This document shows positions 52,949-61,460 of a stretch of DNA of 64,000 nucleotides, piece after piece. The position numbers and the translations under genes are program-made. The notes under the pieces are model-generated. The model had not been told where the DNA came from and made no database searches. It saw only the letters and a program-made list of their open reading frames with translations. Within the stretch, counting starts at the first letter, position 1. Each line of letters begins with the position of its first letter. Source of the DNA: Actinomycetes bacterium (GTDB taxonomy: Bacteria > Actinomycetota > Actinomycetes > Mycobacteriales > Mycobacteriaceae); NCBI GenBank assembly GCA_023460175.1, contig JAEWRC010000051.1, positions 1 through 64,000 on the forward strand, read 5' to 3'.

Positions 52949-53281
52949 TTACCGGGCCAGTCCAAGGAATGCCATCATCGCCCGCTCCACCTCGACGACT
53001 TGTTCCGCAGTGAGCCGGCCGACTCGGACGTGAACGTTCGACCTTCTGACGGTGGTGAGCTGATCGATCATCACGTCGCTGTCGTGGTCCAGTCCCGATA
53101 GCCGACCTTGTCCGCCGGTTATCCGAATGCGCATCAACGGCGCATCCAACAACGTGCTGGTCATGGGCGCAACCGTCACTGAACCCGTGGCGTCAAAGAG
53201 GTCATCCTGAACGATCACCGCCGGACGTGACTTCCCCGCGTAGATGCCCCCCGCTACCGTCCAGATCTCCCCTCGGTTCAC
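52949..53281 (-). CDS. mazF: MazF toxin, endoribonuclease
   Basis: 110 residues: MNRGEIWTVAGGIYAGKSRPAVIVQDD, the conserved GxIWxx and SRPAVIVQ strands of MazF, VAPMTSTLLDAPLMRI, and DVMIDQLTTVRRSNV near the active site. It cleaves RNA at short sequences when free of antitoxin. ATG overlaps the mazE stop by 4 bp. It is the first chromosomal gene right of the transposon, about 115 bp from the end. Confidence 0.92.
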   Translation of the reverse strand: MNRGEIWTVAGGIYAGKSRPAVIVQDDLFDATGSVTVAPMTSTLLDAPLMRIRITGGQGRLSGLDHDSDVMIDQLTTVRRSNVHVRVGRLTAEQVVEVERAMMAFLGLAR

Positions 53282-53484
53282 TCCTCATCCCAGGGCGTCG
53301 AGACAGCCTCGATAAAGTCCTGGTCGTCGTTGCTCTCGTCCGCTCTTGCGACCAACGAAGCCTGGCGATGCGCCTCGGCGGCGAAACTCTCAGTGCGCAC
53401 GTCCGGCACCCAGACTTGCAGCGGCCGCAGGCCGCGCTCGCGCATCCGCCGCCTGTACTCGCCTACCCTGTCCCTCACCGCCAT
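53278..53484 (-). CDS. mazE: MazE-type antitoxin (DUF3018-like)
   Basis: 68 residues: MAVRDRVGEYRRRMRERGLR, a ribbon-helix-type start, then PLQVWVPDVRTESFAAEAHRQ and an acidic tail (ADESNDDQDFIEAVSTPWDEE) that would neutralise MazF. Typical of mycobacterial MazE antitoxins of the DUF3018 group. Two palindromes overlap its start. Confidence 0.85.
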   Translation of the reverse strand: MAVRDRVGEYRRRMRERGLRPLQVWVPDVRTESFAAEAHRQASLVARADESNDDQDFIEAVSTPWDEE

Positions 53485-53504
53485 GTCGACATGTTACATG
53501 TAAC
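53482..53504. promoter_or_regulatory. Tandem palindromes at the mazE start, probable operator
   Basis: CATGTCGACATG (53482-53493) and GTTACATGTAAC (53493-53504) are two perfect 12-bp palindromes sharing one base and covering the start of mazE. This is the expected layout for autoregulation by a MazEF complex. Confidence 0.55.
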
Positions 53505-53603
53505 GGGCTGGTGACGACTCGAACCGCCGTCTGACTCGGCGGCCCCTGTCCACTCAATGCGACCCGACCACTCGGGGGGCACCACCTGGGTGGACACTAT
53601 GGC

Positions 53604-54155
53604 GTGGCACTTTCTGCAACAGTATTCAAAGTCGAACTTGGCGTCTCCGATGTCGATCACGACTACTACGCCGATCACACTCTGACCATGGCCCGTCATC
53701 CCAGTGAGACCGATGAGCGGATGGTGGTGCGGTTGTTGGCGTTTGGGCTGCGCGCACACCGCCTTGGCGACGTCGACGGTGAGTTGGCGTTCGGGGCAGG
53801 CCTGTCCACCCCCGGTGTACCGGACTTGCGCCTCGCCGACTACACCGGCCGGATCCTGGAATGGATCAACGTCGGCCAGCCCGACGAACGCGCCTTGGGC
53901 AAGGCGGCCAGCCAGGCCGAGCAGGTGCTGCTCTTCCCGTTCGCCGCCGGCGTGGCCACCTGGTGGCGCACTGTCGGACCCAAAGTGGCGGGGCTGCCGA
54001 ATCTGTCGGTGGTGCAGATACCACACCCAGCGGTGCAGCAACTGGCCCAGACTGTCGATCGACGGATCTCGGCGCAGGTGATGGTGATCGAAGGTCAGGT
54101 GACGATGACCGTAGGCGGAGTCGACGCCACCTTCACACCCGAGCCATTGGAGTGA
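53604..54155 (+). CDS. YaeQ family protein
   Basis: 183 residues from GTG 53604, matching YaeQ in length: MALSATVFKVELGVSDVDHDYY, TMARHPSETDERMVVRLLAFGL, FGAGLSTPGVPDLRLADYTG, and WINVGQPDERALGKAASQAEQV. YaeQ has a PD-(D/E)XK-like fold with unclear function. The acidic residues in DLRLADYTG and the GQPDER pattern are kept. Confidence 0.9.
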   Translation: MALSATVFKVELGVSDVDHDYYADHTLTMARHPSETDERMVVRLLAFGLRAHRLGDVDGELAFGAGLSTPGVPDLRLADYTGRILEWINVGQPDERALGKAASQAEQVLLFPFAAGVATWWRTVGPKVAGLPNLSVVQIPHPAVQQLAQTVDRRISAQVMVIEGQVTMTVGGVDATFTPEPLE

Positions 54156-54191
54156 ACGTCTGAGTCCCAGGTACCAGTCGATGGAGTTGGC

Positions 54192-54223
54192 GGCAATGAT
54201 GACGCCGAGGCGTCATCATTGCC
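54192..54223. terminator. Strong hairpin downstream of the YaeQ gene
   Basis: A perfect 15-bp inverted repeat (GGCAATGATGACGCC at 54192-54206, complement at 54209-54223) with two bases between, 36 bp after the YaeQ stop. No T-run follows, so it is either a mycobacterial-type terminator without T-tract or a palindromic regulatory site. Confidence 0.5.
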
Positions 54224-54412
54224 CGGCCAGGCCTGGCCGGAACGCCAGCGTGATCATGGCGATGCCACCCGCGCACCGGGTGACAGGCGTGTCACTATCC
54301 TCGAAAGTATCGGCATTGCCGGCGGGAGTGTGTGGATCGTGCGAGCGAGGCTGAGAGACGACCATCTGTCCCAGCGCGCCGCAGGCCCGCAACCACGATG
54401 AGGAACGCCGAT

Positions 54413-55420
54413 ATGACTGATCTGATGAAAGCCGTTGTGCTCCCCCGCTTCGGAGGCACCGATGCTTTCGAGTTGCGCGACGTCTCGGTACCACGAGTCG
54501 AACCCCGCCAGGTACGGGTGCGCGTCCATGCGACGGCCGTCAACCCGCTCGACTATCAGATCCGGCGCGGAGACTACGCCGATCATGTGCCGCTCCCGGC
54601 GATCATCGGGCACGACATCTCCGGCGTGATCGAGGAAGTCGGATCCCACGTGACCGAGTTCCGCCCCGGCGATGCGGTGTACTACACGCCCCAGATCTTC
54701 GGCGGAGCCGGCTCCTACGCCGAGCAGCACGTCGCCGACGTCGACCTCGTCGGCCGCAAGCCGGAGAACCTCAGCCACCTAGAGGCGGCGAGCCTGACTC
54801 TCGTCGGCGGAACGGTCTGGGAATCCCTGGTGACGCGAGCGCAGCTCACCGTGGGCGAGACGATCCTCATCCACGGCGGCGCCGGCGGTGTCGGCACCAT
54901 CGCGATCCAGATCGCGAAAGCGGTCGGCGCACACGTGATCACCACCGCGAAAGCCGGCGACCATGAGTTCGTGCGCTCTCTCGGAGCGGATGCGGCGATC
55001 GACTTCACTTCGACCGACTACGTCGATGCTGTGGCCGAGATGACGCGAGGTGAGGGAGTCGATGTCGTCTACGACACGATCGGTGGCGACGCGCTCACCC
55101 GAAGCCCGTTGACGCTGGCCGACTTCGGACGCGTCGTCAGCATCGTCGACATCGAACAGCCGCAGAACCTCATCGAGGCGTGGGGCAAGAATGCCGCGTA
55201 TCACTTCGTCTTCACCCGACAGAACCGAGGAAAACTGGACGCACTCACCACGCTGATCGAGCGCGGCCTCGTGAAGCCGGTTATCGGCGCAACTCTTCCG
55301 CTCGCACGAATGGGCGAGGCTCATGAACTCCTGGAGAACAGGCGGTCGTATGCACTCCGCGGCAAGGTCGCGATCGATGTAGCGGGTGAAACTGTGGCAG
55401 TTCCTCCTCGCATCTCGTAA
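54413..55420 (+). CDS. Zinc-independent MDR oxidoreductase, quinone oxidoreductase-like
   Basis: 335 residues from ATG 54413 (GAGGA 8 bp upstream). MDR superfamily: MKAVVLPRFGGTDAFELRDV, RVRVHATAVNPLDYQIRRGDY, IIGHDISGVIEEVG, and Rossmann loop ILIHGGAGGVGTIAIQIAKAVGAHV, with DVVYDTIGGDAL. No zinc ligands at the usual Cys/His sites, so it is an NADPH:quinone/enone reductase type. Substrate unknown. Probably transcribed alone. Confidence 0.88.
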   Translation: MTDLMKAVVLPRFGGTDAFELRDVSVPRVEPRQVRVRVHATAVNPLDYQIRRGDYADHVPLPAIIGHDISGVIEEVGSHVTEFRPGDAVYYTPQIFGGAGSYAEQHVADVDLVGRKPENLSHLEAASLTLVGGTVWESLVTRAQLTVGETILIHGGAGGVGTIAIQIAKAVGAHVITTAKAGDHEFVRSLGADAAIDFTSTDYVDAVAEMTRGEGVDVVYDTIGGDALTRSPLTLADFGRVVSIVDIEQPQNLIEAWGKNAAYHFVFTRQNRGKLDALTTLIERGLVKPVIGATLPLARMGEAHELLENRRSYALRGKVAIDVAGETVAVPPRIS

Positions 55421-55482
55421 CCGACCGCTCAGTTCCACTTCCACCGTCGCCGAAACCGCCTCGACACCAGCAGTGCCGATGG

Positions 55483-55608
55483 ATGAGTTTCGCCTACCGA
55501 GACACCGATACCTCCGGGCCGGGGCGGCTCATCTTCGACGCCCGTTGGTGGTCAGGCGGCGATCTGTTCGACCTGTCCGACGGCGTGATGCTTTCGTTCC
55601 CACCGTAG
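55483..55608 (+). CDS. Possible 41-residue peptide or gene remnant
   Basis: From ATG 55483 a 41-codon frame reads SFAYRDTDTSGPGRLIFDAR, then WWSGGDLFDLSDGVMLSFPP, a composition closer to a folded protein piece than to noise. No ribosome site is evident. It may be a remnant of a larger gene. Confidence 0.2.
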   Translation: MSFAYRDTDTSGPGRLIFDARWWSGGDLFDLSDGVMLSFPP

Positions 55609-55617
55609 GCTCACGGC

Positions 55618-55827
55618 ATGCACAACGTGACTCTGACCAGCAGCGCAGCAACGGCGACGCTGACGGTGGGACTGGCGGCCTACTCAGCATTGATCCTCGC
55701 CGGCATCGCGGTGGCGATCCACGGTGCCCGCCGGCACCGGCGAGGCCAGGCGATCGCCGCCGTAGTGCTGGTCGGCGTGCTGACCCTCGCCGGCGTGGTG
55801 ATGGGGATTGTCAGCAGCGTCGCGTGA
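55618..55827 (+). CDS. Small two-helix membrane protein
   Basis: 69 residues from ATG 55618 with two hydrophobic helices (LTVGLAAYSALILAGIAVAI and AIAAVVLVGVLTLAGVVMGI) separated by a basic loop HGARRHRRGQ, an alpha-helical hairpin with cytoplasmic loop. No ribosome site stands out. Function unknown. Confidence 0.5.
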   Translation: MHNVTLTSSAATATLTVGLAAYSALILAGIAVAIHGARRHRRGQAIAAVVLVGVLTLAGVVMGIVSSVA

Positions 55828-55954
55828 ACCCTGGTGCTCCCCGTCGGCCGTCGGTACGAGCGAGCGCAGCACCATCCCGGGTGCTGGGGGAAGCCCAGCA
55901 ACTAGTCGGCCGTATCGACCGGCGGCCCAACGGTTCTCACCCCCGGCCGAGCAG

Positions 55955-56383
55955 TTACGGCGTTGCCGAATCCCACGGGTTGATGAGTTCGACCCCGGTG
56001 CCGGCGAAGTCACTGACGTTGCGCGTCGCAAGCCCGACGTTCCAGTTGCGGCAGATTGCGGCGATCTGTCCGTCGGCAAAACTGATCTGACGCCCACTAC
56101 GCTCCCGATCGGCGACTATATCCGCATAGTGAGTTGCGGCGAGCGCGTCGAACGGCAGGATCCTGTCCCGGAAATCCTCCGCCAGCAGTCCTTCCATCTT
56201 TGCGCGTAGCTCACCCCTACGACGCCCGTCCGGCAAGCGGGCAACGCCATACATCAGCTCGGCTGCCGTCACAGCCGTCAGCAGGAGGTCGGACACATCC
56301 AGACTGTCGACCCAATTAGCGACATCAGAGTCCGGAGCCGGGCGCATCAACTCCGAGACGACGTTGGTGTCCAAGACGATCAT
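55955..56383 (-). CDS. vapC: PIN-domain toxin, VapC/FitB type
   Basis: 142 residues: MIVLDTNVVSELMRP (first Asp), TAVTAAELMYGVARLPDGRRR (Glu in the FitB-type position), ISFADGQIAAICRNWNVGLATRNVSDF (third and fourth acidic sites). This is the FitB-like branch of VapC. ATG overlaps the antitoxin stop by 4 bp. Confidence 0.92.
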   Translation of the reverse strand: MIVLDTNVVSELMRPAPDSDVANWVDSLDVSDLLLTAVTAAELMYGVARLPDGRRRGELRAKMEGLLAEDFRDRILPFDALAATHYADIVADRERSGRQISFADGQIAAICRNWNVGLATRNVSDFAGTGVELINPWDSATP

Positions 56384-56625
56384 TCGTCAAGGACCGCAGG
56401 ACGTGGACGCTCCGTCCGGTCGGGCAGATCAAGCTCCACGCCCCCGGTTCCCGAGAAGCGTTGCCGAATCCGTGTCGCCATCCCAGGGCCGCCCACTGGG
56501 CGCTCCAATGCTGCGCGCAAGATCTCGCGCACTTCCGCTTCCATCGAACGGCCGTGCTCCGCTGCGCGAACACGCAGGGCTGCTTTGAGGTTGTCGTCGA
56601 AATCACGAATCGTCAAGGTCGCCAT
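56380..56625 (-). CDS. FitA-type ribbon-helix-helix antitoxin
   Basis: 81 residues from ATG 56625 (GGGGTGA upstream). MATLTIRDFDDNLKAALRVRAAEHGRSMEAEVREILRAAL is a textbook FitA/CopG-like ribbon-helix-helix DNA-binding domain; the tail GGVELDLPDRTERPRPA would contact the toxin. Operon with the downstream PIN toxin. Confidence 0.9.
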   Translation of the reverse strand: MATLTIRDFDDNLKAALRVRAAEHGRSMEAEVREILRAALERPVGGPGMATRIRQRFSGTGGVELDLPDRTERPRPAVLDE

Positions 56626-56739
56626 CAAGTCACCCCCTCACCCACTGCTTGCAATGCAGTCAATGCTAGCAGATTGCGATGCTTTGCTTGATTTCCTGTC
56701 CAAGAAACTCCGTGAACAGCCCTCTGGCGACCGCCGCCC

Positions 56740-57429
56740 TCACGAAAGCTCGCGCTTGTCACTGCCCTGAAGCGGGTCGAGCAGTCCTTGCTTCTGCAGG
56801 TCCGGCGCCCAGCTCCCGACAGCCGAACCGATGTCACGGCTGAAGATCGACCAACGGTCTTGATGCCCGAAGCATTCGCGCAACCTTGTCACGTATTCAG
56901 TCAGTGTGTCGATGTCACCGACTGCGGCCAGGTATCGGCAGGTCCTCTCGTATTCGATCAGCAAGTTGTTGTCGACCGCGTATCGCACCAACTGCTTCGT
57001 GGTGCTTATCCGCTCCATCTCAGCCAGCACCAGATCAAAGCCCTCGCAAAGAGCGGCGGTGAATTGCCGCATGTGCGTACGACGGTCAAAACGCACCGCG
57101 TACGGTAGATCGGGAACCAAATGCTCCCAACGACGTTGCAGGAGCGAGCCTTTGAGCGGATGCCCGCTACGCTCGTCGCCCTGGCACGCGGTGTCGACCT
57201 CGGCCGAGCCGATGCCGACGTTGACGAAGAATCCATGCCACGATTTCGTGCCGTTGTACCAATCTGCTTGAAGCTCGATGACGTCGTAGAGTCCTCCCCC
57301 GCGCTCCCGAATGAAGTTGGAGTCAGAAGATATCTCGAAGCCGCGGGTGCACAGGAAAGGGCCGACATCGTCGGAAATCATGTCTTCATAAGCCCGTTGC
57401 AGTGCACCGCTGACCGTTCCCTCGTCCAT
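56740..57429 (-). CDS. DUF4304-like protein, unknown function
   Basis: 229 residues from ATG 57429. FLCTRGFEISSDSNFIRERGGGLYDVIELQADW followed by GFFVNVGIGS matches the general pattern of DUF4304 (a large hydrophobic, then long-range VxLQ...FxVNxG). The C-terminal half is helical (FDLVLAEMERISTTKQLVRYAV). Function not known. Single gene. Confidence 0.65.
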   Translation of the reverse strand: MDEGTVSGALQRAYEDMISDDVGPFLCTRGFEISSDSNFIRERGGGLYDVIELQADWYNGTKSWHGFFVNVGIGSAEVDTACQGDERSGHPLKGSLLQRRWEHLVPDLPYAVRFDRRTHMRQFTAALCEGFDLVLAEMERISTTKQLVRYAVDNNLLIEYERTCRYLAAVGDIDTLTEYVTRLRECFGHQDRWSIFSRDIGSAVGSWAPDLQKQGLLDPLQGSDKRELS

Positions 57430-57533
57430 GACCAAAGGCTAAATCGCCGACGCCGTCGGACCGTGCAAGAAGATGGCTGCCTGTGGATAGAGGTGGTGTA
57501 CGCGCCGGGTGAGGACGGCGGCATCCTCCCGTA

Positions 57534-58733
57534 CTAGCCGGAGGCCGCACCGATGTTCGGCTCCCCCGCCGGCGCATCGGCTCGAACCGCGCGCCGTGCC
57601 CGGCTGTCCCGGAGCGCCTGCTGGGCGGAGTCCAGGGTGATGTTGCGCGGGTGGATTCCTTCCCGCGCAAACCCTTTCGCCGCGATCGGCAGGTACCCGA
57701 GCTTCGGCGGAAGGACGCGCTCGAGCACCGCATCGACCCGCCGATACATCCGCGTGAAGCGGCGCAGCATCTCGTCGTCTTCGGGCGTCCACTCCAATCC
57801 GAACAGCTCCTGCACATGGCGCGGGAAGCTGTTGACGACGACTTGCCGTCGTCCCACCACCCAGGGCCACACGAGCTTCTTCATGGCCGCAGGCCACCAG
57901 CGCGGCGCCAGACGTCGCTCCACGAACTGTTCCAGCATCAGCTGCGTGACCTGCGAGTTGACCAGGTGGTGACGCTCGACGTTCGCCAGGTACCGCTCGA
58001 AATCCGCGTAGGTGTCCGGCTGCGGACTGTCGTCCACTCCCCAAATGCTGTACCACTCCTTGGATTCCTCGAAGATCTGCTCCTTCATGGCCCGCGGCAT
58101 GGCCCCGTCGAAGTAGAGCTGCTCGGCGACCACGATCAGCAGGTGATAGAAGAAGGTGACGTGCGCAAAGTAGAAGGTTTCGGCGTTCAGAGCGTGATAC
58201 GTACCGTCTTGTAGAGAGCCCTTGATGGGCTTGTGCATATTGCGGGTTTTCAGCCCGTACTTCTTCGCTTCCTCCGCGGCCTCGTACACGGCCCCGTAGA
58301 TGTACTCGCGAGATCGCTGCCGTCGCGCCTTGGAGATCTTCGCGCGTGCCCGGAAGGAATTGTCGCCGGTGAAGAGGACCGACCCCGAGGTCGCCTGGCC
58401 CATCTGCGGCCACGCCCCCGCGATGGGACCTATCACCCCGCTGCCGAAGAACATCACGTCGAGACGGCCCCAGTACTTCCACGTCAGGGAATCGGCCGGA
58501 ATCGGGTGTTGACAAAGGTCTTGCCGCGACAAACTGTCATCGCCGGTGTATTCGGACACTGTGGCGTCGTCCGGGATCACCGACTCAGGATCGAAGGTCG
58601 CCTGCATGATCTTCTTGAGTGCCCTGAGACCCCGGACCGCCATATCGAACTCCTCGCGTCTGTCTGCATCAGACAACCACGGCCGACGGGCCCACGTACC
58701 CGGCTTGGCCAACCCGAAGCACGTCGTGGCCAT
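57534..58733 (-). CDS. MpaB/DUF2236 family oxygenase-like protein
   Basis: 399 residues from ATG 58733. DUF2236 features: WKYWGRLDVMFFGSGVIGPIAGAWPQMGQATSG near the N terminus, HALNAETFYFAHVTFFYHLL (His-rich heme-ligand region), and LVNSQVTQLMLEQF. The family includes latex-clearing protein Lcp and fungal MpaB, heme-type oxygenases acting on isoprenoid chains; here the substrate is unknown. The C-terminal RDSRARRAVRADAPAGEP tail is disordered. Confidence 0.75.
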   Translation of the reverse strand: MATTCFGLAKPGTWARRPWLSDADRREEFDMAVRGLRALKKIMQATFDPESVIPDDATVSEYTGDDSLSRQDLCQHPIPADSLTWKYWGRLDVMFFGSGVIGPIAGAWPQMGQATSGSVLFTGDNSFRARAKISKARRQRSREYIYGAVYEAAEEAKKYGLKTRNMHKPIKGSLQDGTYHALNAETFYFAHVTFFYHLLIVVAEQLYFDGAMPRAMKEQIFEESKEWYSIWGVDDSPQPDTYADFERYLANVERHHLVNSQVTQLMLEQFVERRLAPRWWPAAMKKLVWPWVVGRRQVVVNSFPRHVQELFGLEWTPEDDEMLRRFTRMYRRVDAVLERVLPPKLGYLPIAAKGFAREGIHPRNITLDSAQQALRDSRARRAVRADAPAGEPNIGAASG

Positions 58734-58784
58734 CCATTTCGGGTGCCCCGCCCCAAACCGTCGGCCGCAGGCGGACAATGACGT

Positions 58785-58937
58785 ATGGCCACTGCACTCT
58801 GGATCATCGTTGCCATACTCGCCATCGGCACTGTCGTCGGCGGGCTGATGCGGATGCGGGCCTGGCTGCGGAAGCCGGCCCCGCCCGAAATCATCGAGGC
58901 CGCGCGCAGGCGAGAGGAGGAAGCGGAAGACGACTGA
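58785..58937 (+). CDS. Small single-pass membrane protein
   Basis: 50 residues: a membrane helix (ALWIIVAILAIGTVVGGLM) followed by basic MRAWLRKP and an acidic/basic helix IIEAARRREEEAEDD. The frame is short but has clear membrane-protein character and a stop that fits. It is divergent from the MpaB gene (50 bp). Function unknown. Confidence 0.5.
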   Translation: MATALWIIVAILAIGTVVGGLMRMRAWLRKPAPPEIIEAARRREEEAEDD

Positions 58938-59026
58938 CACGGGACCTCGCACGACGGGGTGCGTCAGAACTCGGTTCTGATACTGCTGCCAATTCCATAC
59001 GGCGACTGGGTAATTCGGCATCCCGC

Positions 59027-59629
59027 CTAACTCTGTTGAAGCCCGGTCAACATCAGGTCGACGGTGTGCACCATCGCGGCGCGCAGCTCCATGTCGGGGG
59101 TATCGAACCAGTTCGCTACGCAACCGGCCAGCACCGTGACCACCATGGTCGCGATGAACTGCGCACCCAGCTGCTGTCCGCGCAACTGACCGTTGCGCTG
59201 CCCCTCGGCCACGATCTCGGCCACCAGGGCGATCAGTTCCGGGTGCAGGGTCTCGCCACCGACCGGCGTCTCGGGCCGGTTGAGCATGTCGAAGGCCATC
59301 GCGCGCATGGCTGCGCTGCTGTCCGCCCAGGCGTCCGCCACGACCGCCCCGACCGTTCGCAACCGTTGCGGGGCCGAGCCCGCACCCGCGTCGACCTCTG
59401 TACGCACCCGATCGGCGAGGCGCCGGTTGAACTCGAGCAGCAACGCGCCCTTGGCGCCGTAGAACCGGAAGAACGTGGCACGACCGATCTCCGCGCGCTC
59501 GCAGATGTCTTCAACCGTCACCTCCGCGTAGGCGCGCTCCTCGAAAAGTTCCATGGCGGCCTCGTAGATGACCGCACGCGTACGTTTCCGCTTGCGTTCC
59601 CGCAACGACGGTCCTGCCGCATCCTCCAT
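59027..59629 (-). CDS. TetR-family transcriptional regulator
   Basis: 200 residues from ATG 59629. The N-terminal helix-turn-helix is RAVIYEAAMELFEERAYAEV, VEDICERAEIGRATFFRFY; the C-terminal domain is ligand binding (ELIALVAEIVAEGQRNGQLRG). Divergent from the ThDP enzyme operon across ~100 bp that contain palindromes, so it most likely represses that operon and itself. Confidence 0.9.
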   Translation of the reverse strand: MEDAAGPSLRERKRKRTRAVIYEAAMELFEERAYAEVTVEDICERAEIGRATFFRFYGAKGALLLEFNRRLADRVRTEVDAGAGSAPQRLRTVGAVVADAWADSSAAMRAMAFDMLNRPETPVGGETLHPELIALVAEIVAEGQRNGQLRGQQLGAQFIATMVVTVLAGCVANWFDTPDMELRAAMVHTVDLMLTGLQQS

Positions 59630-59663
59630 GGCCGCAGTGTAGCGACCGCACACCCTTGACAGA

Positions 59664-59709
59664 TATCAACGTCTCAATTGATACTTGAGTATCACATCAC
59701 TGTGATGTG
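59664..59709. promoter_or_regulatory. Two or three palindromic operators in the TetR/ThDP divergent promoter
   Basis: TGATACT-TG-AGTATCA (59679-59694) is a perfect 16-bp palindrome. CACATCAC-T-GTGATGTG (59693-59709) is a perfect 17-bp palindrome overlapping it by two bases. TATCAA...TTGATA (59664-59683) overlaps the first. These are the likely binding sites of the TetR protein. Confidence 0.7.
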
Positions 59710-59729
59710 CGCCGTAGGAAGGTCTCATT

Positions 59730-61460
59730 GTGATGGTCAATGGAGGCGAACTGCTCGCCCGTTCCCTGGAGTCCGCCGGCGTGACGGACATCTTCGCGCT
59801 GCACGGCGGGCACCTCGACTCGTTCTGGGCGGCGTGCGCGGGATCCAACCTGCGCCTGGTCGATACGCGGCACGAGGCCGCGGCGGGTAATGCCGCCGAC
59901 GGCTACGCCCGGACCACCGGTCGACTCGGCGTCGCCGTCGTGACGTCCGGTCCCGGATTCGCGAACGGCTTCGCCGCGCTACCCAACGCGCTGGCCGACG
60001 GGGTGCCGATGCTGATGATCGCCAGTGCTCCCCCGCTGCGTGAACTGGAGACCAACGAGATGCAGGGCGGTCTGGACCAGGTGGCCGCGGCCGCGCCGGT
60101 CACCAAGTGGGCGCACCGTGTGGTCACCACCGAACGCATCCCCGACCTGGTGGCGTTGGCCATCCGCAAGGCGCTGACGGGCCGGCCCGGCCCGGTGTTC
60201 TTGGAGATTCCGATCGACGTGCTCGTCACCCCGGTCGACGATGCCGCCGTGCGCGTCGGTGGCGTGGCCGTCGTCGATGACCGGCCCGCGCCGTCCCCGA
60301 CCGCGGTTGCCGACGCCCTCGAACAACTGCGGACCGCGCAGCGGCCGGCCATCGTCATCGGCGGCGGCACGCTGTGGTCGGATTGCGGCGACGAACTCGC
60401 CAAGTTCGCCGACCACACCGGGATTCCGGTCTTCGCCAACAATCGCGCCGCCGGCGTCTTGCCCGCCGAGCACCGCTGCAACGCCTGGGCCGTCGACAAC
60501 CTCGCCGTGCTGGCCATGGCCGTCACGCCCGGCCCCGACGTGGTGATGCTGTTGGGCGCCCGAACGGGTCTACTCACGGGTGGTCGCGCCAATTCGATGG
60601 TCCCGGCCGATGCCACCGTCATCCAAGTAGATTTGGACGCAAGCGAATTCGGCCGTCTGCGCCCTGTCGAGGTGCCCGTGGTGGCCGACTGCCGCGAGTT
60701 CCTCCGGAGTCTGCTCGACGCGGACACGCAGTGGCCGGACCGCAGCGAATGGCTCACGCAGGCCACCTCGGCGCAAGCCATGGTGGATGAGCTCTACGCC
60801 GCGGTGCCAACGGTCGATGACGGGCGCCTGCACCCGTATCACGCGGGTCGCGAATCCGTGAAGGCCGCGGGGCCAGGATCGGTGCTGGTCCTCGACGGCG
60901 GCGAAGCCCCACTGTGGGCAGGGATGAGTCTGTCCGCGGCGGCGCCGCACCGTGCACTCAACCTCGGCTACATGGGCTATCTCGGTATCGGCCAGGGGTT
61001 CGCGATAGGCGCGCAGATCGCCGAGCCCGAGCGACGCGTGCTGCAACTCACCGGTGACGGCGCGTACGGGTTCCACATCCAGGAACTCGACACCATGGTC
61101 CGCCACGGCCTGCCGATTGTCACGGTGGTGTTGAACAACGCCTGCTGGGGTATGTCGATCCACGGCCAAGAGGCGGTCTACGGCGCGGGCAGCGACGTGA
61201 TCACGCGCCTGGCCGACACCGATTACCACGAGGTGGCAAAGGCTTTCGGCGGCTATGGCGAAAAGGTCACCGAACTCGAGGAGATCGCTCCGGCGATCGA
61301 GCGCGCATTCGCCTCCGGGAAGCCGGCCTGCATCAACGTCGCGGTATCCGGCGCGGCCGTACATCCACTGACCACGATGATGCTAGGCGACCTCGACGTC
61401 GAAGACGCCGTGGTCGTGCCGTACTACGAGAGCATCCCGATCCCGGGCGCCCGCGGATGA
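59730..61460 (+). CDS. ThDP-dependent enzyme, benzaldehyde-lyase/acetolactate-synthase-like
   Basis: 576 residues from GTG 59730 (AGGAAGG 7 bp upstream; ATG 59733 equivalent). ThDP family: GVTDIFALHGGHLDSF, catalytic Glu in DTRHEAAAGNAADGYAR, DQVAAAAPVTKWAHRV, and ThDP motif GDGAYGFHIQELDTMVRHG through LNN. The HGxH loop and overall sequence, as I recall them, match benzaldehyde lyase more closely than acetolactate synthase, suggesting C-C lyase/ligase action on an acyloin-like substrate. First gene of an operon with two oxidoreductases. Confidence 0.85.
   Translation: MMVNGGELLARSLESAGVTDIFALHGGHLDSFWAACAGSNLRLVDTRHEAAAGNAADGYARTTGRLGVAVVTSGPGFANGFAALPNALADGVPMLMIASAPPLRELETNEMQGGLDQVAAAAPVTKWAHRVVTTERIPDLVALAIRKALTGRPGPVFLEIPIDVLVTPVDDAAVRVGGVAVVDDRPAPSPTAVADALEQLRTAQRPAIVIGGGTLWSDCGDELAKFADHTGIPVFANNRAAGVLPAEHRCNAWAVDNLAVLAMAVTPGPDVVMLLGARTGLLTGGRANSMVPADATVIQVDLDASEFGRLRPVEVPVVADCREFLRSLLDADTQWPDRSEWLTQATSAQAMVDELYAAVPTVDDGRLHPYHAGRESVKAAGPGSVLVLDGGEAPLWAGMSLSAAAPHRALNLGYMGYLGIGQGFAIGAQIAEPERRVLQLTGDGAYGFHIQELDTMVRHGLPIVTVVLNNACWGMSIHGQEAVYGAGSDVITRLADTDYHEVAKAFGGYGEKVTELEEIAPAIERAFASGKPACINVAVSGAAVHPLTTMMLGDLDVEDAVVVPYYESIPIPGARG

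Noticed and set aside
52691..53101. 136-codon plus-strand frame across the right transposon end
   Set aside because: It runs through the terminal repeat and antisense to mazF without a ribosome site.
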